Numbered from the stretch's first letter, positions 35,188-43,474 are shown. The stretch: 64,000 bases of DNA from JANQIO01 sp965601975 (GCA_965601975.1 OZ271856.1:124001-188000), one strand, 5' to 3'. Translations and numbers: made by a program. Notes: generated by a model from the letters alone, not told the origin.

Positions 35188-35909
35188 GGTGTCACCTCGC
35201 AATCGCGTGGGTGTGTATTGTGGACCAGCTTGCACTGGCAGCGCCACAGCTCGTGGCCACTTTCAAAATACTTACGTTCGAACAGGGTCAACGGTTGTTC
35301 CGGTGTGAACGGCTCACAGTCAGCCGTGCATCCGGCGGTGGCCAGCGCCAGGGCGAACTCTTCTGCATAGACCCGCCAGTTGCTGCGCAGTTCCACCTCG
35401 CCGCCCAGTTCCAGCAGTGCAATGAAATCCGGAGAGCCATGGACCCGGCGTTTCACCTGGCCGGGTTTGGGCCAGGGGTTGGGGTAGAGCAGGTAGTGGG
35501 CCGTGAGCTTCCACCCATGATTCGCGGCAAGTCGCCAGAAGTCGCCGCAATCGGCCTGCACCAGCAGGTAGTTGTCGCGCTCTGCCTCCCTATGCTTGCC
35601 AAGACGGTAGTTTGATTTGTCGATACCGATTACCAGGCAATCGGCCAGGCGCTCTGCCAGCAGCGCCGTGCTCATGCCGGTGCCGCAGAATGAGTCGAAG
35701 ACCAGGGGGCGCTCACTGGCCTCCACCTGCTCGCGAATAGCCTCGAAGGCGGACACGGTGTGCGCGGCAGGGGGACGCCGGCTGGGATTCTCCAGGTGCT
35801 TCAACACCAGCGCTTCGAGTTGTTCGTGACAACCCTGCTGGGTGCTGTGTACCGGCTGGGAGTTCCCCGTCATGGCGCGTGGTTTGAAGTTGCTCAGGTG
35901 GCCTGCCAT
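35184..35909 (-). CDS. TrmB-like SAM-dependent methyltransferase
   Basis: Diverged member of the tRNA (guanine-N7) methyltransferase family. 241 residues: SAM-binding VFDSFCGTGMSTA, an acidic loop VIGIDKSN, YPNPWPKPGQVKRR resembling the TrmB FPDPWxKxRHxKRR motif, and a C-terminal LTLFERKYFESGHELWRCQ like the TrmB T-x-F-E-x-R-G region. The classical DPW is NPW here, so activity on tRNA is not certain. An alternative start is Met13 (35873). Coupled to cysE and divergent from an acyltransferase with only 30 bases between. Confidence 0.75.
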   Translation of the reverse strand: MAGHLSNFKPRAMTGNSQPVHSTQQGCHEQLEALVLKHLENPSRRPPAAHTVSAFEAIREQVEASERPLVFDSFCGTGMSTALLAERLADCLVIGIDKSNYRLGKHREAERDNYLLVQADCGDFWRLAANHGWKLTAHYLLYPNPWPKPGQVKRRVHGSPDFIALLELGGEVELRSNWRVYAEEFALALATAGCTADCEPFTPEQPLTLFERKYFESGHELWRCQCKLVHNTHPRDCEVTP

Positions 35910-35939
35910 GATACGGGCTCACCGGAAAGACGACAAAGC

Positions 35940-36662
35940 ATGCGCCAGGACCTCCGGCCCTACTGGGTCAAGAAAGCCTACCTCCGCTTCCGGCACTGGT
36001 ATGCCGAACACTTCATCCGGCCCGCCTGTGACGCCCTCGGCGAACACCACACCATCATGAGCCCCTGGTACGTGAAAATCTCCGGGCCCAACGTCCGCAT
36101 CGGCAAGAGCGTGACCCTGATCGGGGAGCGGGCGGCGCCGGTGAAGATCGGTGTATGGGGGCGCGAGCTCGACACGGGACGCATCGACATCGGCGACTAT
36201 GTGCTGGTCAGTCCCGGCACCCGCATCAGCGCGTCTGACGAGATCGTTATCGGCGACAGCGTGATGATCGCCAATGGCGCCTACATCACCGACTGCGACT
36301 GGCACGGCCTGTACGACCGCACGGCGCGCGACTCGAAGGTTGCACCGGTGCACATCGGTGAGAATGCCTGGATCGGTGATCACGCCACCGTGCTCAAGGG
36401 CGTGACCGTCGGGGAGAACAGCGTGGTGGCGGCGCGGGCGGTGGTGACGAAAGACGTACCCGCCAACGTGGTGGTTGCGGGCAACCCTGCGAAGGTGGTC
36501 AAGGAGCTGGACCCGGAAGAGGGCTTCAAAACCCGGGCCGAGTACTTTGCCGACCCGGTCACCCTGAACCGGTTCTTCGATGCGGTCGAGCGCGACCTGC
36601 TGGGCAAGAACGGGTTCTGGAACTGGTTGCGGGCTGTCTTCTTCCCCGGTCCTAGAGACTAA
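35940..36662 (+). CDS. Left-handed beta-helix acyltransferase
   Basis: Hexapeptide-repeat transferase, probably O-acetyltransferase of a sugar or lipid. 240 residues from the ATG at 35940: a basic N-terminal segment (YLRFRHWYAEHFIRPACDALG), hexapeptide coils from about 40 to 175 including IDIGDYVLVSPGTRISASDEIVIGD and VHIGENAWIGDHATVLKGVTVGENSVV, and the closing PANVVVAGNPAKVVK motif of the Maa/NodL/WbbJ group. A C-terminal helical tail ends FFPGPRD. Acceptor unknown. The frame upstream of 35940 overlaps the divergent methyltransferase gene and is not coding. Confidence 0.8.
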   Translation: MRQDLRPYWVKKAYLRFRHWYAEHFIRPACDALGEHHTIMSPWYVKISGPNVRIGKSVTLIGERAAPVKIGVWGRELDTGRIDIGDYVLVSPGTRISASDEIVIGDSVMIANGAYITDCDWHGLYDRTARDSKVAPVHIGENAWIGDHATVLKGVTVGENSVVAARAVVTKDVPANVVVAGNPAKVVKELDPEEGFKTRAEYFADPVTLNRFFDAVERDLLGKNGFWNWLRAVFFPGPRD

Positions 36663-36669
36663 TACCTGG

Positions 36670-37644
36670 TCAAGGCATCAACGACAGGGGCGGCTCATCG
36701 AAAGCCGCCAGCTGCTCCCGCAGCTCGAGGATGTGACTCGACCAGTACCGGTCGTCCCCGAACCAGGGGAAGCTCTTCGGAAACGCCGGGTCGGACCAGC
36801 GCCGTCCCAGCCAGGCCGCGTAGTGCACCATGCGCATGGTGCGCAAGGCTTCCACCAGTCGCAGCTCGCGGGCATCGAAGTCGCAGAATTCCTCGTAGCC
36901 CGCCAGCAGCTCGTCCAGCTGGGCCAGCTGCTGGGAGCGGTCGCCGCTGAGGAACATCCACAGGTCCTGCACCGCCGGCGCGGTGACGCAGTCGTCCAGG
37001 TCGACGAAGTGTGCGGTGTCATCGCGCCACAGGATATTGCCCACGTGGCAGTCGCCGTGGCAGCGAATGCCGTTCACGTCCTGCCAGGCGTCCAGTACCC
37101 GCACCTGCAGGTCTTCGACCAGGGTGACGTACGGGGTGCGCAAATCTGGAGAAACGGCGTGCTCGGCGACAAACTGGTAGCTCTCGGTCAGCCAGCGCTG
37201 CGGTGTCATGGTGACGCGGTGTTCGAACGGGCTGGCGCTGCCCACTGCGTGCATGCGGCCCACGGTGCGTCCCAGCACCAGCAGGTTGTCGGGATTGTCG
37301 AGCTCCGGTGCGTGGCCGCCGCGGCGAGGAAACAGTGAGAACATGTAGCCGGCGAACTCGCTTACCGTGTCGCCGGCTTCGTCGGGCAGCGCGGCGACGA
37401 CCGAGATGTCGGCGTCGGCCAGCTCGCGGGTGAACGTGTGTTCCTCGTCGACCTGTTCGCGGCTCCAGCGCTCGGGCCGGTAGAACTTGGCGATCAGCGG
37501 TTCGCCGTCTTCAATGCCGACCTGGTAGACCCGGTTCTCGTAACTGTTAAGGGCCAGCAATCGCGCATCGCAGAGCAGGCCGCGGGATTCCACCGCCTCC
37601 ATCACCAGCTCCGGCGTCAGGGCGTCGTAGGGATGTTCATTCAT
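36670..37644 (-). CDS. srkA: Stress response kinase A (SrkA/YihE)
   Basis: Cytoplasmic Ser/Thr kinase of the aminoglycoside phosphotransferase fold, linked in E. coli to Cpx envelope stress and protection from MazEF death. 324 residues (E. coli 328) from the ATG at 37644: SYENRVYQVG, an ATP-Lys in LIAKFYRPERW, catalytic loop RCHGDCHVGNILW, metal-binding HFVDLDDC, and MRMVHYAAWLGRRW. An upstream Met at 37671 is inside modC. It overlaps the modC end by 8 bases, so it may be cotranscribed with mod. Confidence 0.92.
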   Translation of the reverse strand: MNEHPYDALTPELVMEAVESRGLLCDARLLALNSYENRVYQVGIEDGEPLIAKFYRPERWSREQVDEEHTFTRELADADISVVAALPDEAGDTVSEFAGYMFSLFPRRGGHAPELDNPDNLLVLGRTVGRMHAVGSASPFEHRVTMTPQRWLTESYQFVAEHAVSPDLRTPYVTLVEDLQVRVLDAWQDVNGIRCHGDCHVGNILWRDDTAHFVDLDDCVTAPAVQDLWMFLSGDRSQQLAQLDELLAGYEEFCDFDARELRLVEALRTMRMVHYAAWLGRRWSDPAFPKSFPWFGDDRYWSSHILELREQLAAFDEPPLSLMP

Positions 37645-38719
37645 CGCGGGTATCGCTGAGCAGGGCCACACTCTTCACCTGGGCGAACACGTCCTGGTCC
37701 TCCGCCAGTTGCAGGGCATCGATGGATTTTCTCGTCACCCTGGCCAGCAGGAACTGTTCACCCACCGCCAGCCGCACCAGCGCTCTGCTGCCGCTGCCTC
37801 CTTCGATTTCTGCAATGCGTGCCTGCAGTACATTGAGGATGCTGGTCTGCTCGGGCGTCACCCGGCACAGGCTGATATCCCGCGCCGGCAGGCGCAGCCG
37901 CATGGCGGTGCCGGCGCTGTTTTCGACGTGGTTGACCCACAGCCGCTGGCCCTCGAAGTCGAGGCCGGTCAGTCCGTATTGACGGTCCTGCTCTGCGATC
38001 TGCGCACTGACAATGGCCGCCGCCTGTTCCTCGTGGGCGAGCGCGAGTTCCAGCCTCGAAGACAGTTCTAGCAGCGGGCCTTCCGCAACGAGCTGCCCTT
38101 CGGAAAGCACCAACAGGTGATCGGCCAGCTCTGCCAGCTCCGCCATATCGTGACTCACGTAGACCATGGTCATGTCGAGGTCACGGCGCAGCCTGGCCAG
38201 GCGCCCGAGAATGTCGCGCGTGCCTGCGGGATCGATATTGGCCAGCGGTTCATCCAGCAGCAGCAGGCGGGGCGCCGATACCAGCGCCCGGGCAATGGCC
38301 ACCCGCTGCTGCTGGCCCCGCGACAGCTGTGCGGGGTAGCGGGACAACAGTTCGTCCAGCCCGAGCCATTGGCTGATCTCTGTCATGCTCGGCCCCTCGC
38401 GGCGGCGGCGTTTGTGGGCAAACTGAAGGTTGCCCGCTACATCCAGGTGGGGGAACAGTCGTCCGTCCTGGAACACGCAGCTCACATCCCGCTGGTGGGG
38501 CGGCAGCCAGGTCTGGCCGTCCTGCAGGACGTCCTCACCCAACGTCACGCGGCCGTTGCTCTGGGCACGGTTCAATCCGGCGATGCAGTTGAGCAGGCTG
38601 GTCTTGCCGCTGCCGCTGGGGCCGTAGATGCCGATCACCCCGTCTCCGGGGAGGCGCGTATCCAGAGACAGGCGGAAATCGCCATAGGCCAGTTCAAGGG
38701 CGAGTGCGATGTCGCTCAT
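37637..38719 (-). CDS. modC: Molybdate ABC transporter ATPase ModC
   Basis: Energises molybdate uptake. 360 residues: Walker A GPSGSGKTS, Q-loop CVFQDGRLFPHL, signature LSRGQQQRVAIARAL (a non-standard Arg in place of the first Gly of LSGGQ), Walker B LLLLDEPLANIDP, H-loop YVSHDMAE, and a C-terminal Mop/TOBE domain (about 295-355). Start at 38719 overlaps the modB stop (ATGA). The modA-modB-modC order is standard; no modE is visible. Confidence 0.95.
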   Translation of the reverse strand: MSDIALALELAYGDFRLSLDTRLPGDGVIGIYGPSGSGKTSLLNCIAGLNRAQSNGRVTLGEDVLQDGQTWLPPHQRDVSCVFQDGRLFPHLDVAGNLQFAHKRRRREGPSMTEISQWLGLDELLSRYPAQLSRGQQQRVAIARALVSAPRLLLLDEPLANIDPAGTRDILGRLARLRRDLDMTMVYVSHDMAELAELADHLLVLSEGQLVAEGPLLELSSRLELALAHEEQAAAIVSAQIAEQDRQYGLTGLDFEGQRLWVNHVENSAGTAMRLRLPARDISLCRVTPEQTSILNVLQARIAEIEGGSGSRALVRLAVGEQFLLARVTRKSIDALQLAEDQDVFAQVKSVALLSDTRDE

Positions 38720-39378
38720 GTGCGCACGGACCACCGGCCGCTGGAGCGATACAGCAGGAACAGGGTGATCAGTGAAAACAGCACAAGCCCCGCGGCGATC
38801 TGGTGCGCCGTGGCGAAGTCGAGGGCCTCCACCCGGTCGTACAGCGCGATGGACAGCACCTGGGTTTCACCGGGGATGTTGCCGCCGATCATCAACACCA
38901 CGCCAAACTCGCCCACCGTGTGGGCAAAGCCGAGGCTGGCGGCGGCGATGAAGCTGGGACGACACAGGGGCAACACCACGCTCAGCCAGCGGTCGAGGGG
39001 CCCCGCGCCCAATGTTGCCGCGGCATCGAGAAAGGTGTCGGGCACCTGCCGAAACGCCGCCTGCAGCGGCTGCACCACGAAGGGCAGTGAATAGAGAATC
39101 GAGCCGATCACCAGGGCCGGAAAACTGAAGGCCAGCCGCTGGCCGGTAACTGCCTCCCAGGCCTGGCCGAATCCCGACTGGGGGGCGAAGGCGATCAGCA
39201 GGTAGAACCCCAGCACCGTCGGCGGCAGCACCAGCGGCAGTGCCACCACGGCTTCGATCACGTTGCCGAATATCCCCCGGTTCCGTGCCAGCCACCACGC
39301 CAGCGGTGTGCCCAGCACCACCAGCCAGAGCGTGGTGACTGTCGCCAGTTTGAAGGTAATCCAGAGGGTTTCAGCCAC
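38716..39378 (-). CDS. modB: Molybdate ABC transporter permease ModB
   Basis: Integral-membrane permease. 220 residues from a GTG at 39378 with GGAGG 6 bases upstream, overlapping the modA stop by 8 bases. An in-frame ATG at 39465 lies well inside modA and is less likely. The N-terminal VAETLWITFKLATVTTLWLVVLGTPLAWWLA, LPLVLPPTVLGFYLL and the EAA loop DAAATLGAGPLDRW identify ModB. Confidence 0.95.
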   Translation of the reverse strand: MAETLWITFKLATVTTLWLVVLGTPLAWWLARNRGIFGNVIEAVVALPLVLPPTVLGFYLLIAFAPQSGFGQAWEAVTGQRLAFSFPALVIGSILYSLPFVVQPLQAAFRQVPDTFLDAAATLGAGPLDRWLSVVLPLCRPSFIAAASLGFAHTVGEFGVVLMIGGNIPGETQVLSIALYDRVEALDFATAHQIAAGLVLFSLITLFLLYRSSGRWSVRT

Positions 39379-40108
39379 GCTTGGCCTCCGGAACCGTATA
39401 GCCGTGCCGGCGCATGATGTCGCGGGCTGTCGGGCCCGCCAGCCAGTCCAGGAATCTGCGGGCATCGTCCTGGCGCCGGCTGCTGCTGAGGATCACTGCC
39501 TGCTGTTCGATGGGCGGATGCCAGTCGTCCGGCACCGGCAGGAAGTGATCGGGTCGAAAGGAGGCGGCAACGAAGGCCGCGTCGGCGCCACCGGTCACCC
39601 ACATCTGCATGGCCTGGCCGACATTGGCGCCGGTCAGGATACGAGGCTGGGTCCCGGGAAAACGCTTCAGCACGGCTTCTGCAGCGCGACCGTAGGGCGC
39701 CAGTTCGGGATTCGCCACCGCGATACTGATACCCGGTCTTGTAATTACCGCTTCAATGGAAGCAGCCGGCGAGACTTCGCTGGAATAGGCCAGCACCAGG
39801 CTGCCGATGGCATAGGTCATAAGGCTGTCGGGGGTGGCGATACCTTCCGCCACCAGCCTGGCGGGGCGCTCGCTGTCTGCGGCCAGCACCAGGTCGTAGG
39901 GTGCGCCATACAGAGCCTGGGTATAAAGGACACCAGTGGATGCGCTGCTGGTGGAGATTCCCGCGCCGGTTTCCGCCGTGTAAGCCTCGGCCAGCGCCTT
40001 GAGCGGAACACTGAAATTGGTGGCCACGGCCACCTGCAGTTTCGCCCGGTCCTCGGCGAGGCTTGTTGTGGCCAGCAGCCAGAGCAGCAGGGCTGCGATT
40101 GCTCGCAT
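39371..40108 (-). CDS. modA: Periplasmic molybdate-binding protein ModA
   Basis: Captures molybdate or tungstate in the periplasm for ModBC. 245 residues with a signal peptide (MRAIAALLLWLLATTSLAED, cleavage after LA about residue 18). The mature N-terminus VAVATNFSVPLKALAEAYTAETG is typical, with SSASTGVLYTQALYGAPYDLVLAADSE lining the oxyanion site. First gene of the mod operon; 67 bases downstream of the comF-like gene on the same strand. Confidence 0.94.
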   Translation of the reverse strand: MRAIAALLLWLLATTSLAEDRAKLQVAVATNFSVPLKALAEAYTAETGAGISTSSASTGVLYTQALYGAPYDLVLAADSERPARLVAEGIATPDSLMTYAIGSLVLAYSSEVSPAASIEAVITRPGISIAVANPELAPYGRAAEAVLKRFPGTQPRILTGANVGQAMQMWVTGGADAAFVAASFRPDHFLPVPDDWHPPIEQQAVILSSSRRQDDARRFLDWLAGPTARDIMRRHGYTVPEAKRG

Positions 40109-40175
40109 GGTGGCGTTCCGAAGTCCAAAGCGTCCTAGTATCTGACAAAGGCTGGGTCATTGCACCGCTGGAGGA

Positions 40176-40892
40176 TTACGGGGTGCGCGCGCAGGCCCAC
40201 ACGGTCACGTGTGCCGCACCCGCTTTTTTCATTGCCAGGGCCAGCGCGTTGGCGCTGGCACCGGTAGTCAGCACATCGTCGACGATGGCGACTGAACGGC
40301 CCTCCAGTGAAGCGGTGATCTCGAAAGCCCCGCGCAGGTTTGCCTGCCTGGCGCGGGCGTCCAGCTGTCGCTGTGGCGGCGTGGCGCGGATGCGCCTGGC
40401 CGCGCGAATGTCGATCGGGACATCAATTTGCCTGCCCAGGACACGCGCGATCTCTTCTGCCTGGTTGAACCCCCGGCGCCAGCGGCGGCGCCAATGCAGC
40501 GGCATGGGGCAGATCAGGTCCGGCAGGGGCTCCTCTGTCCGCGAGGCGTTGACCGCCCGTAGCAGCAGGCTGGCCAGCACCGCCAGGACGGCAAAGTCGC
40601 CGTGATATTTGGCGGCGTGTATCCAGTGGCTGACAGGTTCCGTGTAGCTCACGGCGGCCATGCAGCGGTCGAATGCTGGCGGTTTGTCGAGGCAGTCAGC
40701 ACACAATGGAGAGGGGACGGCCAGCGGCAGCGCGCACTGCTGGCAGGTCTGGACCAGCCAGGGCAGTTCGCCCTCGCAGGCCAGGCACAGGTCGATCCCA
40801 CGGCCGCTGGCCAGCCCGCAGAGCCGGCAGTGACAGGGCGCCAGCTGGTCAAGCCAGGATCGCGCGAAGGCCCCGAATTTGCTGGGTTTCAT
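40176..40892 (-). CDS. ComF/GntX-family phosphoribosyltransferase-like protein
   Basis: 238 residues. The N-terminal double zinc finger has CRLCG/CLAC and CQQC/CADC pairs (residues about 20-70); the C-terminal half is a type I phosphoribosyltransferase domain with the PRPP loop VAIVDDVLTTGAS and a conserved GFNQAEEIARVLG. Family members are needed for DNA uptake (ComF) or gluconate use (GntX); biochemical role unsettled. With pilMNOPQ in the same window, natural competence is possible but not shown. Confidence 0.88.
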   Translation of the reverse strand: MKPSKFGAFARSWLDQLAPCHCRLCGLASGRGIDLCLACEGELPWLVQTCQQCALPLAVPSPLCADCLDKPPAFDRCMAAVSYTEPVSHWIHAAKYHGDFAVLAVLASLLLRAVNASRTEEPLPDLICPMPLHWRRRWRRGFNQAEEIARVLGRQIDVPIDIRAARRIRATPPQRQLDARARQANLRGAFEITASLEGRSVAIVDDVLTTGASANALALAMKKAGAAHVTVWACARTP

Positions 40893-40983
40893 AGCGTCAA
40901 ACTAGTCTATTCCGGCCAGCATGGGGTGACTAATTGACCACCTTTCTGTCCAGGATTTGCGGACCGTCAGGGTGTTCGGAAAC

Positions 40984-41031
40984 TTGACTTTTTCACACTT
41001 TGGCCGCACTATGTGAACAGTGAACACATAG
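40984..41031 (+). promoter_or_regulatory. Promoter and palindromic operator of the acyl-CoA dehydrogenase gene
   Basis: TTGACT (40984-40989), a 17-base spacer and CACTAT (41007-41012). An inverted repeat CTATGTG (41009-41015) / CACATAG (41025-41031), separated by nine bases containing a GTGAACA direct repeat, covers the -10 and start site. That is the position of a repressor site. A gene for the regulator is not evident nearby. Confidence 0.6.
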
Positions 41032-41095
41032 AGCGCGACGCGCCCGCAATCGCGCCTTATCCCATTACAAACAACACTATTCGAGGAGAATCGTT

Positions 41096-42889
41096 ATGCT
41101 CGAGTACAAGGTGCCCCAACGCGACATCCAGTTCGTGATGAACGAACTGCTGGACTCGGAAGGTCTGTACCAGACCCTGCCCGGCTTCGAGGAAGCCACC
41201 GAGGACATGATGAATACCATCGTGGCGGAAGCCTCCAAGTTCTGTGAGGAAGTCCTCGCCCCGCTGTACCAGAGCGGTGACGAGGAAGGCTGCCACTGGA
41301 GCGAAGACGGGGTTAAGACCCCGGAAGGCTTCGCTGACGCCTACAAGCAGTATGTCGAGAACGGCTGGCCTGCGCTGGCCGCACCGGTCGAGAGCGGCGG
41401 CCAGGGCCTGCCCAACCTGTCCGGTGTCATCCTCAACGAGCTGACCGGTACCGCCAACTGGGCCTGGGGCATGTACCCTGGCCTGAGCCACGGTGCGCTG
41501 AAGACCATCGAGGAGCATGGCACTCCGGAGCAGAAGGAAACCTATCTCGCCAAGCTGACCTCTGGCGAATGGACCGGCACCATGTGCCTGACCGAGGCCC
41601 ACTGCGGTTCCGACCTGGGTCTGCTGCGCACCAAGGCCGAGCCACAGGCGGATGGAACCTACGCCATCACCGGTACCAAGATCTTCATTTCCGCCGGCGA
41701 ACACGATCTGGCGGACAATATTGTCCACATCGTGCTGGCGCGCCTTCCGGACGCTCCGGCGGGCACCAAGGGCATCTCCCTGTTCATCGTCCCGAAGTTC
41801 AACGTCAACGAAGACGGCTCCATTGGCGAGCGCAACGCGGTGCACTGTGGCTCTATCGAGAAGAAGATGGGCATCAAGGCGTCTGCTACCTGTGTCATGA
41901 ACTTCGACGGCGCCAGGGGCTACCTGATCGCGCCGCCGAACAAGGGCCTGAACGCCATGTTCACGTTCATGAACACGGCGCGCCTGGGCACCGCGGTACA
42001 GGGCCTGGCCCACGCGGAACTGGCGTTCCAGGGCTCCCTGAAGTACGCCCGCGAGCGCCTGGCCATGCGTTCCATCTCTGGTCCCAAGAACCCTGACGGC
42101 CCGGCTGACCCCATTATCGTGCACCCGGACGTGCGCCGCATGCTGCTGACCCAGAAGGCGATTGCCGAGGGCAGCCGCGCGTTTATCTACTACCTGGGCC
42201 AGCTCTCCGATATCGAGGAGCGTGGCGAAGGTGAGGCGAAGCAGGAAGCGGAGGACCTGATGTCCCTGCTGACCCCGATCGCCAAGGCCTTCATCACCGA
42301 GACCGGCTACGAAGCCGCGAACCTGGGTGTGCAGGTCTACGGCGGCCACGGCTTCATCAAGGAGTGGGGCATGGAGCAGATCGTCCGGGACGCCCGTATC
42401 GCCATGCTCTACGAGGGCACCACCGGTATTCAGGCCCTGGACCTTATCGGCCGCAAGGTGCTGGGCTCCGGCGGCAAGCTGCTGATGGGCTTCACCAAGC
42501 TGATCCACAAGTTCTGCGAGGACCACAAGGACAACGGCGTTGCCAAGTTCGTCGAGCCCTTGGCTGCCTACAACAAGGAGTGGGGCGAGCTCACCATGAA
42601 GATCGGTGAAGCGGCCATGCAGAACCCGGACGAAGCCGGCGCTGCCGCGGTCGACTACCTGATGTACTCCGGCTACGTGACCCTGGCCTACTTCTGGGCC
42701 CAGATGGCCGCGGTAGCCAACGAGAAGCTGGCCGAAGGCGGCGACGACAAGGCCTTCTACGAGGCCAAGGTTCACACCGCCCACTTCTATTTCGATCGGA
42801 TCCTGCCCCGTGCCCTGATGCACAAAGAGTCCATGCTCTCCGGCGCAGACAACCTGATGGAAATGGAAGAGGCCCTGTTCGCCTTTTAA
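41096..42889 (+). CDS. Acyl-CoA dehydrogenase, DmdC/FadE5-type
   Basis: FAD-dependent alpha,beta-dehydrogenation of an acyl-CoA. 597 residues, longer than classical ACADs (about 380), with the extra C-terminal domain of the DmdC/FadE5 group. Features: MCLTEAHCGSDLG, TKIFISAGEHDL, YGGHGFIKEWGMEQIVRDARIAMLYEGTTGIQALDLIGRKV (catalytic Glu in YEGTTGIQ). AGGAG precedes the ATG. DmdC handles methylmercaptopropionyl-CoA in DMSP breakdown, relatives handle fatty acyl-CoAs; sequence alone does not decide. Own promoter with operator. Confidence 0.92.
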   Translation: MLEYKVPQRDIQFVMNELLDSEGLYQTLPGFEEATEDMMNTIVAEASKFCEEVLAPLYQSGDEEGCHWSEDGVKTPEGFADAYKQYVENGWPALAAPVESGGQGLPNLSGVILNELTGTANWAWGMYPGLSHGALKTIEEHGTPEQKETYLAKLTSGEWTGTMCLTEAHCGSDLGLLRTKAEPQADGTYAITGTKIFISAGEHDLADNIVHIVLARLPDAPAGTKGISLFIVPKFNVNEDGSIGERNAVHCGSIEKKMGIKASATCVMNFDGARGYLIAPPNKGLNAMFTFMNTARLGTAVQGLAHAELAFQGSLKYARERLAMRSISGPKNPDGPADPIIVHPDVRRMLLTQKAIAEGSRAFIYYLGQLSDIEERGEGEAKQEAEDLMSLLTPIAKAFITETGYEAANLGVQVYGGHGFIKEWGMEQIVRDARIAMLYEGTTGIQALDLIGRKVLGSGGKLLMGFTKLIHKFCEDHKDNGVAKFVEPLAAYNKEWGELTMKIGEAAMQNPDEAGAAAVDYLMYSGYVTLAYFWAQMAAVANEKLAEGGDDKAFYEAKVHTAHFYFDRILPRALMHKESMLSGADNLMEMEEALFAF

Positions 42890-42897
42890 TCATCGGG

Positions 42898-43101
42898 ATG
42901 GTGATGGAAAATGGGCTCATGGAAGAGCCCAGACTATCCCCGGAAGACCAGGCCAAGGTCGATCAGTTCGTCAACAGCGGCGTCAACGCGGTAGAACGCA
43001 AGCCGTTCCGCCCGCTCAAGCTGCTGTTGGTGCTGGTCATCATCGTGACCGGCCTCACCGCCCTCAGCCTGTTACTGGCCGAGACCTCAGGGGTTTACTA
43101 G
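42898..43101 (+). CDS. DUF3094 small membrane protein
   Basis: 67 residues: a charged N-terminal part (RLSPEDQAKVDQFVNSGVNAVERKPFRPLK), then a single transmembrane helix (about 42-61) and a short tail. The SGVNxVERKPFRPLxLL block is typical of the DUF3094 family of Pseudomonas relatives. Function unknown. Starts 9 bases after the acyl-CoA dehydrogenase stop; ATG 42904 is an alternative. Its last codons lie in a duplicated GGGTTTACTA. Confidence 0.8.
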   Translation: MVMENGLMEEPRLSPEDQAKVDQFVNSGVNAVERKPFRPLKLLLVLVIIVTGLTALSLLLAETSGVY

Positions 43102-43110
43102 GGTTTACTA
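43091..43110 (+). repeat. 10-bp tandem duplication at a stop codon
   Basis: GGGTTTACTA occurs twice in direct succession. The first copy gives the DUF3094 stop codon, the second supplies the -35 region of the tRNA promoter. Confidence 0.8.
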
Positions 43111-43139
43111 ACAGGCGCGCTCTGGTATAGTACCGCGCC
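43104..43139 (+). promoter_or_regulatory. tRNA-Pro promoter with GC-rich discriminator
   Basis: TTTACT (43104-43109), 16 bases, then an extended -10 TGGTATAGT (43123-43131), followed at once by the GC-rich stretch ACCGCGCC. GC-rich discriminators mark stable-RNA promoters under stringent control. Confidence 0.7.
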
Positions 43140-43162
43140 TCTCAGGTCCAAAGACCAACTGT

Positions 43163-43239
43163 CGGTGTGTAGCGCAGCCTGGTAGCGCACTTCCTTCGGG
43201 AGGAAGGGGTCGGAGGTTCGAATCCTCTCACACCGACCA
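43163..43239 (+). tRNA. tRNA-Pro (anticodon CGG)
   Basis: 77 bases with encoded CCA. Acceptor CGGTGTG pairs with CACACCG. The D arm is GCGC..GCGC; the anticodon stem CTTCC/GGAAG encloses the loop TTCGGGA, giving anticodon CGG (codon CCG). The T arm GGAGG-TTCGAAT-CCTCT is intact. Its final 16 bases are repeated twice more downstream. Confidence 0.97.
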
Positions 43240-43474
43240 ACTTCTTTTCAGGCATCCAGTGATCGGATTTCCGGCCCACCAGCATAGCTGGCGGGCGTTC
43301 AGCTGCACATGTTGCTTCGCAACATCAGCGTTTGCTTCACCCTCTCACACCGACCAACTTCTTTTCAGGCATCCAGTGATCGGATTTCCGGCCCACCAGC
43401 ATAGCTGGCGGGCGTTCAGCTGCACATGTTGCTTTGCAACATCAGCGTTTGCTTCACCCTCTCACACCGACCAA
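43224..43474 (+). repeat. Tandem 117-bp repeat carrying the tRNA-Pro 3' end (2.15 copies)
   Basis: Units 43224-43340 and 43341-43457 are identical except for at least one C/T change, and a partial third copy covers 43458-43474. Each copy begins with the last 16 bases of the tRNA (CCTCTCACACCGACCA). Each full unit holds two hairpins: GCCC-A-CCAGC / GCTGG-C-GGGC and ATGTTGC / GCAACAT, and the C/T difference falls in the second loop. The layout resembles the E. coli tyrT locus, whose 178-bp repeats also contain the tRNA 3' end. Confidence 0.9.

Noticed and set aside
41057..42823. 588-codon minus-strand frame opposite the acyl-CoA dehydrogenase
   Set aside because: Same reason; the plus strand encodes a complete, motif-bearing enzyme with promoter and ribosome-binding site.
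43224..43474. tRNA 3'-end copies as attachment sites of an integrated element
   Set aside because: No integrase, excisionase or phage gene is nearby and the copies are only 117 bp apart with nothing between; tandem duplication explains them better.
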